This document shows, in pieces, positions 45,080 to 55,752 of a DNA stretch of 64,000 nucleotides. The DNA is from Sistotremastrum niveocremeum HHB9708 (Eukaryota > Basidiomycota > Agaricomycetes > Sistotremastrales > Sistotremastraceae). Position 1 is the stretch's first letter; each line of letters begins with the position of its first letter. The stretch covers positions 122,625 to 186,624 of the forward strand of contig KV419436.1 of assembly GCA_001630475.1 (NCBI GenBank), in the 5' to 3' direction. The notes below the pieces were generated by a model. The model worked only from the letters and a program-made list of their open reading frames with translations, had not been told where the DNA came from and ran no database searches. Made by a program: the position numbers and the translations under genes.

Positions 45080-46659
45080 ATGGTTCGCAAGCTCTCCGTC
45101 TCATTTGTCTTCGCCGCCCTCCTCGCAATCGCTGCTGCTGCCCCTACGGTAAGGTATTGGTCACTATTGTCGATCACTGATCAAAAAATTGAACAGAGAC
45201 GCGAGGCTGAACCGGCCGCTAAAGAGCCTCTCCTCGATATCGTTGTGAGCTCGGACTACGCCGTGAGTGAAAGGCTATTCGGTTCCTTCCATTTTCTCAC
45301 ATTGAAGCAACAGAAACGCGATGCCAAAGAACCTCTACTTGATATCGTCGTGAGCTCCGACTATGCTGTGAGACCCAAATTATCCAATTCTTTTCGATTT
45401 TGCGTATGAACGATAATAGAAACGCGATGCAAAAGAGCCTCTTCTCGATATTGTCGTTAGCTCCGACTACGCCGTGAGTCGAGCGCTGTGTCCCTTCTAT
45501 ACACTTCCTTAAAATGAAGTGACAGAAACGCGAAGCCAAAGCGCCCCTCCTCGATAAATTGGTCAGCTCAGACTACGGTGTAAGTTTTCATCCAATTGTA
45601 AAGCGCGTATCCGTTTTCATACTCATTGTTAGGGCGTCGTCAACGTTAAGCGAAAGGAGCCACTCCTTGATGCTCTCGTTAGTTCCGATTATGTAAGCAG
45701 TTCTCTCAACCGAAATTCTGCAAACTCAACTTTTGTATTCCAGGGCACTGGCCCCGTTGAGCCGGTCAAGCGCAAGGAACCACTTTTGGATAAACTCGTC
45801 AGCTCAGACTACGGCGTATGTCATTTCAACTCGGAGCTGCATTCGTCAGTGCTCGTAACAATCAACGCTTCAGAATGGTGTTCCGGTAAAACGCAAGGCG
45901 CCTCTCCTTGACAAACTCGTTAGCTCAGATTATGGTGTAAGTCTTTGGTCCTTCCACGCGTGCACCTGCGAACACTGTTTGACGGATATGCTTCACACAG
46001 CGTGGCCAAAATTTTAAGCGAGGAGCTCCTCTCCTTGACAAGCTCGTAAGCTCAGACTACGGAGTATGTCTTTCCCTTTATTTTCTTCTTCGATTGACAC
46101 CTTAGTCTCAACAATCACTGTCCTTATTAGGGTGTTGTGAACGTAAAGCGCAAGGCCCCTCTTCTTGATAAGCTTGTCAGCTCAGATTACGGAGTACGTG
46201 TGCTTTTTCTTCTGTGATTGCTGCTCTCATGTTTTGTAAAGGGTGTTGTCAACGTAAAGCGTAAGGCGCCTCTTCTCGATGACCTCGTAAGCTCGGATTA
46301 CGGCGTGAGATTTATTTACTTTTCAGCGAAGCAGTATAACTGAGTATTGCGCTTAAGGTCTTTGTGGGGGGTAGTGTTGCACCCGAAGCACCCAAGAAGC
46401 GCAAGGAGCCTTTGTTGGACGAGCTCGTTAACGGAAACTATGGGGTACGTTGATCATTCTTCCTCTTTATAATATACAGCTTACATGTATGGCGCTATTA
46501 TAGGGTGGTGGCGTCGTGAACGTCAAGCGAAAGGAGCCTCTTCTTGACAAGCTTGTTAGCTCTGATTACGGCGTAAGTATTCTTGCGATATAAGTCTGAC
46601 TGAATTTCCCTGACCTCGCACTTCAGACCGGTGTCCCGACTCTTCCCGTGGAGGAGTAA
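45080..46659 (+). CDS. Secreted 12-repeat peptide precursor, candidate dikaritin-like RiPP
   Basis: Fourteen exons give 289 residues: 45080-45148, 45197-45262, 45314-45367, 45420-45473, 45526-45579, 45633-45692, 45744-45815, 45874-45936, 46001-46063, 46131-46193, 46242-46304, 46358-46444, 46504-46572, 46627-46659. Exon 1 is a signal peptide (VRKLSVSFVFAALLAIAAAA). Exons 2-13 each encode one repeat: a dibasic site (RR in the first, KR in all others), a short spacer, the core K/E-x-PLLD-x-(L/V)-VSSDY, and Gly or Ala at the exon end. Repeat 11 reads LVNGNYG instead. Exon 14 is an acidic tail (TGVPTLPVEE). Every exon is a multiple of 3 nt and every intron falls in phase 0. Kex2 would cut after KR; KREA/KRDA in repeats 1-4 suits Ste13-type trimming. 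The conserved Asp-Tyr core beside two UstYa-like genes points to a cross-linked or oxidised peptide. The product is unknown. Confidence 0.85.
45197..46572 (+). repeat. Array of 12 exon-encoded core-peptide repeats
   Basis: One repeat per exon, 18-29 codons each, spaced by 48-67 nt introns. The coding repeats are strongly alike while the introns differ, so repeats have been kept by selection or spread by exon-scale exchange. Repeats 2 and 3 encode the same 18 residues. Repeats 5, 9, 10 and 12 share the linker GVVNVKRK. Confidence 0.9.
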
Positions 46660-48557
46660 TTTTTTACTTTGGCCAATATCTAGACACCTCGGTTCACCGA
46701 TAATTTGCAACGCATATTCATGTACATTGGGGGCTCTGGCTACTGTATAATTGAATATGTGGGGGCACGGAACATGCACGAGTGATGAAGAACAAGAATT
46801 CCATCTTCTATGGTATATTGCTCAAGCAGCGATTCTTACCCCGGGAAACCATTTCCGAGCTTTCAATCGTTCCTTTACATTGGTGCCTCTCCAGTTTGTT
46901 TTAAGCCGACCGCGGAAGTATCGGATATCAAGTTGGAATCCTGAAGGGCGAGTGGCTGACGTAATTTGCGCTCAAGCTCAACTTCTCTATATTTTTCGCA
47001 CATCGAAATGGCGAGTTCCTTTTTGACAATTGCTGTATGATCCAAGACTGGTCCAGAGCGATGCCTAACAAGTCGAGTCTCAAAGACTCTGCTACGAAAT
47101 TGTTAAATAATGATATCTTCGTTCACCCGTCGTTCTAGCTTTGTCTTCTCAGTAGAGGAGCGAACGTGGGGTTTCCTAATATCCCACGACTCTTGCTCCT
47201 CAGATAATAATAGTCACGGGGCGAAATACAATAAAAAATCGAGACCGTGAGCAGCGTAGAAACCATCGCGGTGCTGGGGATGAGAGCGAAGTGGGATCGA
47301 AAGCCTTGTTTCAATGCGGGTTGTTTGAAATACTAGAGATGTGGGACGAATATTGGCCTACGTGGAGCGTCGTTGTCCAATCCCTTAGCATCAGACTTTC
47401 TAAGTCGAAAATCGATGTTCAAGCCATGTGTAGCGGGAGCACCTCATCCCGGAGCCCCAAGCATGCGGAAGATACAGAAGACAGTTGATCGATCATGGAA
47501 CCTGGACTCGTGGATTGTGGGGTGGTACGGTTGTGAGGGCCTCGTCTATTGCTCCGGAGCCTCCAGAGACGGCCAAGGAGACTCAGCTTTTATATCTACT
47601 GACGGTATAGATAAATCGAGCGATGGATTGTGGATAACAGGTATCCCTAGATTGTCGAACAAGCGGATAAGCCGCGTAGATAATCGCCAGGCAAACCTGA
47701 AAAAAAAAAGACGCGAGTGAGTATCACGCTAAGGCCAACTAAGCGCCGTCGGCTAGGTTACCGTGGAAAGTTCAGGCACAGGAACCGGAAGTAACTTGCC
47801 GTCGCCGTCGGAACTCGGCAACAGGTTTCAGCCCAACACGTTTGACCGCGTAGAGGCACTGGCGCGCTGAGCGTACAATGAGCCCCACTCTTGCTTCACG
47901 TTCGTGCTTTCGATAAGCGAGTATCTAGTGTGTCTCGCTTCAGCTCTATGGGGTTTAGTAATTGTCAACAATGGAACGCTGTGATTTTTCTTGATTTTTC
48001 GGGAGACACGATAACGCCTTGGATAACGCTCATCTTGTTCTGAAAAGCATCACGTATTTCTACAGGATTATTCTCCACCCCTGATGGATTGTGCGGAGCG
48101 GAAGTAGTCAACTCAGGAACTCGATATTTTCTGGTCGATCGTCGTCACAGATAGCATCCGAACCCCTTGCCCTCTGCACCTGCTGTGATGTAGGCACTCA
48201 ATCCACTCCCTTCCGTTAGCTTCCGTTCAGCTCGAACACAAGGACGTGCCAAATATCCGGTCCATTCTCTTCCTCCAAGAATTCCACGAATCATCAGCCC
48301 CACGACACTTCATCCTTTTCAAGACTCTCCAACTACCGATATCCCCGCTCTCACTCCCCTCTTTTCTGCCCCACATGCTACGTGAAGTGTCAGCAAGGGA
48401 AACGATAAATCATCATGCTTAGCTTAAGATACCGCGTTCTTTTGACTCTCTTGCTGGTTTCGCTTAGTCTTGCTCTTCTTGGTCGCACCTTCTTCCTTGT
48501 CATTCCTTCGTCTCTCGTTTCAGCCTCAGGCCTCAGGTTCTGGAAAAGAAGAGAAAA
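46660..48557. other. Intergenic, no gene seen
   Basis: Open frames in this 1.9 kb (for example 47373-47720) do not show coding character or splice structure. It holds the precursor's 3' end and the DUF6534 gene's promoter. Confidence 0.4.
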
Positions 48558-50690
48558 ATGTCTAGCGTTCCAACTCCTTTGCTCAAAGTTGATAATACTG
48601 TCGGAGCGCTGCTGTTAGGCGTCATCATCTCTGGGATGTAAGTGACTCTTGGATGTGCATCAAAGAAGCATTGATGGAGCGCGTTTAGACTGTATGGAGT
48701 GACTGTTGCACAGCTGGGATATTACTTCACCGTCTACACTCGTGATTCTCCATTCTTAAAATGGACGGTAAGCACAGAGCACGCCGCTGGCCTTGCTATC
48801 GTCAAATTAATTCTCAATGCTCTAGGTGGCCGTTCTCGCGTAAATCCCCCCTTTAGCTCTCTCAATAATCCCTAAATTCAGGATACCAGCGTCTCGGACA
48901 CAACACAAGCCGCCCTAGCAATTCACTCGATTTACTGGTATGTAGTCGTGAACTACTTCAGCCCTCTAGCCCTCGACCACATAATTTGGTAAGCACATCT
49001 CCATGACGTCACCTTCCTCTCCTTGCTCAAAAATCATTCCTTCACCATTCTCACGTCCGTTCTTCCGTGTGAATAGGTCACTATCTGTAAGCGTTCATTC
49101 GAGAAGTCCGTGGAGATGACTAGTCTAAACGAAATTCTATGTGAACAGACGCAGATTATCCTCGTGGTGAGTCCTGTTTTGCCCGATGCGTCTCACGGGA
49201 GGCGTCTTTCTTTGTACTGGAGGACTCACCCGATGAACTTCATAGGCAACGACAACTACTGCCGTGCGATGGTGAGATAGGCCACTGTGAACGGACGTAT
49301 CGTGATCTGACTTTCTGGTCTCTCGGGCGTGAATTAGCTTCTTCTTTTGGAGAATCTGGATACGTACGGTTTTCCGTTTTTGTTTGGGTTGCAACTTTCT
49401 TAACAACACACAAAGTGAACGGACGACGGTGGCCTGTGCCTGTACTATTTGTGAGCTCATTCCGCTTTTTCCCCACCACAATAATAATAAACCGTACAGT
49501 GTATTTTGCAAGTCGTCGACATCGGTATGCTATAGTGTTGATCCATCTCAAGCTCGGTATACTCATTGAGCTCCTCAGGTTTTGTGATCGGTGAGGGACT
49601 TGAGGATCTAGAATGAGAACGTGGCTTAATACTTTCCTTCAGCTGCTTCCATTGACTTGTGAGACCGATAAAACTGGGTTGTCTAACTGTTGACACACTG
49701 GTTGCAGCTTCGGTGCCCGCCTTTTCTCCGTCGTGATCCAACGACTCGTCCGTCAAAAATCTCTTCATCCATCGTCATCTTGTTGACTGTCGATTTAGTG
49801 GCTCCCCGGAGTCGCTTTAGGCATCTCTGCTTTATCCGACATCCTCGTCTCATTGACAATGGTTTATTACTTGCGGAAGCAGGCCACTGGATTTGCGAAG
49901 TGAGTCTCCATGCATCGTTATTAAGTTGCTGAAATCTCACGTCACGTCAAATTCTATTAGGACAGATACCATCATCAACACGCTCAGTATCTGGACGCTT
50001 CATACAGGAGCGCTAACGGGGTAGGTTTCAGATCGATCTCGCCCGAAAACAATGCTCACGAGACCGTTTCAGGATTTGTGCAACCCTCACACTCGTTTTC
50101 GTGTGTTCTTCCATTGCAGCCTTGTGTTCCCCCTTAATTTTCCAATCATTAGATGGCCACTCTCCCACACACTATGATCTTCATAAGCTGCTATCTCGCA
50201 TTCGGCAAAGGTTCGGCTAAATCATCTGAAACATTGCGCTGACTAAGCTTTGTCTAGTTTATGTGAACTCCATGCTCGCAACGTGACCTTGTTTGTTTAT
50301 TGAAATGTCTTATGGAGACTCATTTTGTTCCTTTGTTCCTATTCAGCCTCAACAGCAGACAAACGCTCCGTGATCGAACTCGAGAAAATATGTCAATCTC
50401 GATGCAGACCAATGCGAGTCGATATGTCAACCTTGGGAGCAAGAGACAATCTCTATCTATGGCAGTATGTTGTTCCCCGATCGATCGATCTTCTTTGATC
50501 GTTGAATTCCGGACAGGGGCGACCTATTCGACATATCCTCGAAGAGCCGGAGCTTGAACTTGAGGAAGATCTTAAAGAGAGAGGGGTAAGTCCCTTTCCT
50601 ATCCCGTGAAAAGTCAAAAAAATATACCTTGTCAATCAGGTCACTATCACTGTTGAGCAGTATGAAATGAAGGACGAACTACCTCGCTGA
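48558..50690 (+). CDS. DUF6534 multi-pass membrane protein
   Basis: A many-exon gene for a seven-helix membrane protein of the agaricomycete DUF6534 family, function unknown. Readable segments in order: LLKVDNTVGALLLGVIISG (first helix, exon from ATG 48558), YGVTVAQLGYYFTVYTRDSP, SDTTQAALAIHSIYWYVVVN, a short exon WSLSTQIILV, then LGISALSDILVSLTMVYYLR and KQATGFAK, DTIINTLSIWTLHTGALTGI, ATLPHTMIFISCYLAFGKVY, and VNSMLATLNSRQTLRDR. The tail is cytosolic, Ser-rich then acidic, and ends YEMKDELPR with TGA at 50690. These match the family's usual order, including the VNSMLATLNSR signature after the last helix. Middle exon limits are approximate. Confidence 0.75.
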
Positions 50691-51433
50691 TCGAATGATC
50701 ATCGAAGTCCATCAAACGACTGGTTCGGATCGGCTAACAGATCAAAAATGGTTCCGCACTTCCCCTGCATGTTTGGTTGGGAGCAACATGAGATGCGCTT
50801 GTGCCGAAAGAAAGAGAAGTATATTGAATCGATGATAATGTAAGGATATACCATACGAATTCGGGGGACATTTTGTTTTGTACTTTGTTATTGCTTCTGT
50901 CCGAGGTTTTGATTAGTAGTCCTAGTGGGTTGTACGTTTACTAGATTTATTCCTAATATTGTACAGCATCATAAGTGATCAGTACCATGGAGCGACAGGG
51001 CTTGACATTGTTTTTCTGTTCCGCTAGAATCGGATAGCCAAACAAGGAGTTACCGGAATTCGGGCCGGCTTCTCCGTCCTTGTCTTTGCTTTCGACGTCG
51101 TTGACTTGTATCGGAGTCAACGCAATATTCATTCTGGTGCTGCGTCGGCGCATTAGATGAAGCTATGTTACAACGATCTAAGCCGCGCATATTCCGGAGT
51201 ATAATCTCATCCAAATAGGAGTCGGTGAGCCCACCAGCCACGTGCCCAGGGCGGTCCTGATTACCCTTGTCCCACAGTCTCAGACGCTCTGGAGGCTGTC
51301 CCTTCATAAATAAGAGGTGGTACGTACCACCTAACTCCTCCACTCTGTAACCCACCCACGGTAGTCCACGTATCTTGAAGATGGTAGGAAACCGAAGAAA
51401 TTCTCTCTTGCTAGAGGATCTCAGTCTCATTTC
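50691..51433. other. Intergenic
   Basis: No convincing gene. It separates two plus-strand genes. Confidence 0.35.
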
Positions 51434-52336
51434 TTGCTCAGGTCTTCTTCTGCGGTTTCCGGCGCTCCTCCTCTCGACGAGACGAATCAAACTCGAGCTC
51501 GCAGGTGAGCAAAAGCTTCAATGGTATGAGCGTTCTGTTTTTAACGTCCTCTTCTATCAAGAACAACGCTCCTCCCCCTTACATTGCTTCAGCGCCGGAA
51601 AAGTCCAGCGGTCTTAGTATCTACTGGCGTCGTGAGTCATCGTACTTCATAATCGCGCAACAGCATTTTCACTCCTATTCGACATGCAGGTCCTAGAATC
51701 ACTGCTGCGCGGACGAATGGGCTTTCGATCCTCGAGAGCTCGAAGAGGGCTGTGCAAGGGTCGTGGGTCGTAGACACCTCACTCAAAATTGCGGAACCTC
51801 TCTTGAAGCCCCCCATGCATCCGTACCTCGAAGTTCCATGGAACCTCTCCGTGACTAACAAAGCAGGTGTCGTGAACGCCAAAGTCGCCGCCGTCGACAA
51901 CAGCGAGAAGAAGGCACGAGCGGTCATGAGGTTCGAGGGAGAGAAAGGTTTGAGTCTCAGTATCGTACGTCCTTTACATCTTCCCTTCCGAGTTCTTGTT
52001 GAACTGACTTTTGGAGCGTAGACTAAGGACCCCGGATGCTCCGTTTGGCTCGACCTCAACTCTCCGAATTCGATTACTCTACATATCCCGCCATCCTTCA
52101 AAGGCCCCATCTTCTCTCGTCATCCTCGATGGGATGGTAAACTCATCTTCGGCCCGGGAGTCGAGGAACACTTGACGATCTTCTCCGAGCGCATGCATCC
52201 CGCCGAAAGCAGCTACTTCTTCGGTGATCTGGAAGGTAGTGGATATACTGAGTGGGCTACTTGGAAAGGTGATGCTGCAATGTTGATTGCTGGGGAAGGG
52301 GCCACGATTACTGTCTTCCTTTCAAATGACTCTTAA
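51434..52336 (+). CDS. DUF7330-type protein
   Basis: Exons 51562-51633, 51690-51964 and 52022-52336 read in one frame; an upstream exon ending at 51506 (Ser/Arg-rich, then SNSSSQ) probably precedes them, with the start not resolved. The product is a soluble beta-rich protein: NAPPPYIASAPEKSSGLSIY at the front, SWVVDTSLKIAEPLL, NLSVTNKAGVVNAKVAAVD, CSVWLDLNSPNSITLHIPPS, FKGPIFSRHPRWDGKLIF, and GYTEWATWKGDAAMLIAGEG. This pattern is that of the basidiomycete DUF7330 family, whose members are often present in many copies and have no known function. There is no signal peptide in the part seen. Confidence 0.6.
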
Positions 52337-52703
52337 GCACAATGTACTATATACTGTTCTCGTTTCTTGTATTTCTTGTATTTCTTGGATAGCGAATCTC
52401 TTGTGCCTTAGTACTTGTTATAGCGTCGAACTGTTCTAGTCGTGAAACGTGAAGCTCATAAAAAGCATTGGTCCTTGAGAGCGGTGTGCTGAAGCATGAT
52501 CAAGTTGGGATAGAACCAGCGCTCCCAGTTCCCATTCGGAAGGTCCGACTCCAGAGTAATACTGTACATGTCTCTGATAAATTTCCCGACACAGAACCTG
52601 CGTTCAATACTTCGATCACCGAATGTCATAACATACAATTCGGACATCCTTGTCTTACATTTCTTCATAATAGTACAACGTGCTTTTGGGACATATATAT
52701 TCC
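52337..52703. other. Convergent intergenic
   Basis: 3' ends of the DUF7330 gene and the GFY transporter gene. Nothing else seen. Confidence 0.4.
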
Positions 52704-53796
52704 TCAAACATCCTTTCCCATCTCAGCCTTTTCCCTCTCTCGTAACAAGTTATAACCCGAAAGATCGAAAATGGGCACATTCCACCTGAATCCCACCGAG
52801 GCCAGGAGTAAGTGCAGGTCAATCCAGAAGCCGGCCTATATAATCGACGAGTTAGTGAAATTGATAGCTGATGTCAATCAACAGCGTACCAGTCCTGTCC
52901 CAAATGCGAATCCTCCTCCGATTTTGAATTCTGCGGCGGCAAGGGAGGTTCGGCCTTGGCCCGTGTGGACTTAGGAGGAGCGTTAGAGAATCGTATTGGA
53001 GCGCATTCCAGGACTTACAGTAGGCAGCAGCGATGAACTCGAATGCGAAGATAAGACCTAGAGGAGTGTCAAGACTCGTGATGTTCCAAAACAGATGTGG
53101 GACTTACAGAAGAAGACGATTGCGAACGGTACATTCCTGAGAAGAACGGTAAGATAAATTTTGATTATATTCCCCTTAACGAGGAAGCTTACGTGCGGAG
53201 GGAAGCAATGAAATAGAAGACGCAGAGTATTCCCCACACTACGAAGTACATCCCGAGACCGGCATTGTATTCGCGTGTAGCAGCTCCCGCGGCAGCAGCG
53301 GTAATCCCGTTCGAAGCATCGGAGGCAGGAGCGAAGCTGGCGGCAAGTGCGGCGGATGGTTGAATGATGACACCGTACGAAATCCAGAAGCCACCTGATA
53401 TAATACTTTAGAAGTCGCGGATTCCGAGAATGTCTCACGATCAGGAAACTGACCAAAGGTTCCGAAGACCACGCTTGGAAAAGTGTTTCCCAAGATCCAC
53501 TCCATTATGCACGCTAAATATAGCCCTGCACCTGCACAGGCATAGAATGCCTGTGTCCATTAATGATTAGGGGTAGGCATGGGTATCTTGAAATCTTGCA
53601 CGCACCCCAAGAATTGTGGTCGTTGACGCTGCTGTTGCGCCTTGAAAATTGAGCAAGTCCATAGCCAGGGGGACATGGGCTAATAAGAAGGACGAAACAC
53701 CACTATGAAGGAGTTTTATTCGAAATATCGGGGGAAGTTGGTATCGGCTCACAGAGGTGTCGGATTTCCAAATCGTCGCGAGTTAGACGAGTCCAT
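52704..53796 (-). CDS. GPR1/FUN34/YaaH (ATO) acetate transporter family
   Basis: Six-helix plasma-membrane protein of the acetate/succinate transporter family. Eight exons: 53796-53753, 53702-53606, 53550-53454, 53394-53193, 53136-53108, 53057-53019, 52969-52890, 52835-52704; 239 residues. The signature NPxPLG is present (RRFGNPTPLGVSSFLLAHV, split by the first intron). Later helices: YACAGAGLYLACIMEWILGN, TFPSVVFGTFGGFWISYGVI, GLGMYFVVWGILCVFYFIAS, NVPFAIVFFCLIFAFEFIAA. Exon 7 is FHTGQGRTSLAAAEFKIGGG, and the C-terminal exon AGFWIDLHLLLASVGFRWNV. The N-terminus before NPTPLG is only about 10 residues, shorter than in yeast Ato proteins, so an upstream exon may be missing. The transported acid is not shown. 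Confidence 0.8.
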
Positions 53797-55752
53797 TCGA
53801 GGATCCCTAGGCTGGAGATACAATGATTCGAATTGCTCGTTAGACAGAGTGATTGTGGTCATCTGTCGTCGTAAACCCGTATCATCATGATGTTCAATGT
53901 CATGTTTATGATCGTTCATGTCGACAGTTTAAGAATCAAGACCAGACAAGTCAGCGACGAGTGTGAATGCAAGATGGGACAGAGGACGAAGGAACGCTGG
54001 AGCCAAGGACATCCGCTACATATATATCGAATACCATATTTCAATCACAAGTGCGAGGAGTGGGAGATTCCCGTTATTAGTATTCAGTCAGCGGGTTCGT
54101 GTATCACCCACCCTAAGATCCGTTCTGAGAAATATGCCCAAAGGAAGCAAAAGGCACAAATTTCCTTATTAGGCAATGGCTTCGAAGCTGACTGAAGTCG
54201 TGTAAAAATCGACAGCCCGTCTATCGTAGGGTATACAACCACGATCCGCATCGTGGAGGCCTATGTGGGTCCATGATCATCGTCTGTCGCAGAGATTTGG
54301 TAACTCACCACGGTTTGCGTCGTGCATGGTCCGAGGAATGATATCTCGTCATCTTCCCAAGGAAACGTGGGGGTTTCTTGTCACGCTATGATATATATTG
54401 TCGGTGGATCGACGTGTGTCATTCTCCTGAAAGAGAGACACTTGCGGCTGCAAGTGAGTGTCAGCGCTGCTTGTCAGAGAAAATCTGGCGCCTTGAAACG
54501 CATGACTGACAGATACACATCCGCATTTTATCACAAAGCGTGCCCGAGCTTTCCTGATGTCTCCGAAGCTGGAACTTCGAGATGCGAATTGGTCGTTCGA
54601 TCGCCGGCATTGATTTGGATATTTTCCCCGATTGCGGACGATACTGAGAATATTGTGCAGCCTTGACCAGATGCAGAGGCTTTTTCTCTCGATTTTCCAA
54701 AATATAGCACACTGCCGTCATTTCTGCCGTCCGCGGCTCCCATAGTTTATGACAGACTCCCTTAGACACTTCTGAATCCAGGCTTACAGTAAGTCGTCTT
54801 CCGATTGAGTCTCGGGTGCTTCGGAGTTCCTTACTTCTGTAGATTCAGCACACGAGAAAAGCCTGCGGAGAGTCACAGGACCATGGTACCAGATGCCGAA
54901 GGAAACAACAGGGAAGAAGGAAAGAAGCGGAGCCGAGATCGTATTGCACTAGCAGGCGGAGTTTCAACAATTGAACCCTTGGCTTGAATATTCATCTTTG
55001 GAGACACGGACGCGCAGCCGTTGTGGAAAACATGCAGCATTAGACCTGACAATTCCTTCAATCTCACCAGGGCCTACCACAAATCATTCACATGTTCTCA
55101 TATCTGGACGGCTAGAAATCAACTATACCGATCAGTGCCTCACTTTCCAAGGAACCAGGGAACATTAATCTCAAGCATCTGCTTCGGCAACCCTTCGCCT
55201 CTCCGAATCATTAACACAAGCTCTGTGGGTAAACTACTTTCCTTCCATGGCCCCACTTGATCGATTTCAAGTTTTCAGCAGGAGGACAAGACTGATGGAC
55301 AGTCCAGACTAGGGACAACGGCACCTGACTTTCGCATCAATATTTCTACCGATTAACACGCTCACGGTCCAATTCGCCTTCGAAGCCCTAGGAAAGCTCG
55401 CAAAGTGAAAGAATAGAATATGAACCAGCTCATATAGCTTCCCCTGCTTCGATTTCAGCTCTGTGAATCACAAACCACCCGAGTGAGAAACCCAAATGGT
55501 TTGCAACTTTGCATCGAGGACACTTTCTACCTCACTGGGACTCATTTGGAGATTCAGAGGATTATACTCTTTTCGATGCGAATCAATGTCACGCAATTGT
55601 GGATGAGATCATTATAAACAATTTCAATTGATGTTAGTACAAGTATACAATGTGACTATCCTCTATAAGAATCGGAATTGAGAGATATTACAACAGATGT
55701 CATATAGTAATAATACGATAGGGAAGACGTCGTGACCTGAAATATCCACATT
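53797..55752. other. Long stretch without a recognisable gene
   Basis: About 2 kb with only short open frames on both strands and no coherent exon series. No TE ends were recognised. Confidence 0.4.

Noticed and set aside
45080-46659. The regular repeat spacing as a CRISPR array or noncoding tandem repeat
   Set aside because: The repeats are coding, all in phase, bounded by GT-AG introns, and the organism is a fungus.
54322-54666. 114-codon plus-strand frame
   Set aside because: No coding character, no splice sites in keeping with the frame, and no family resemblance.
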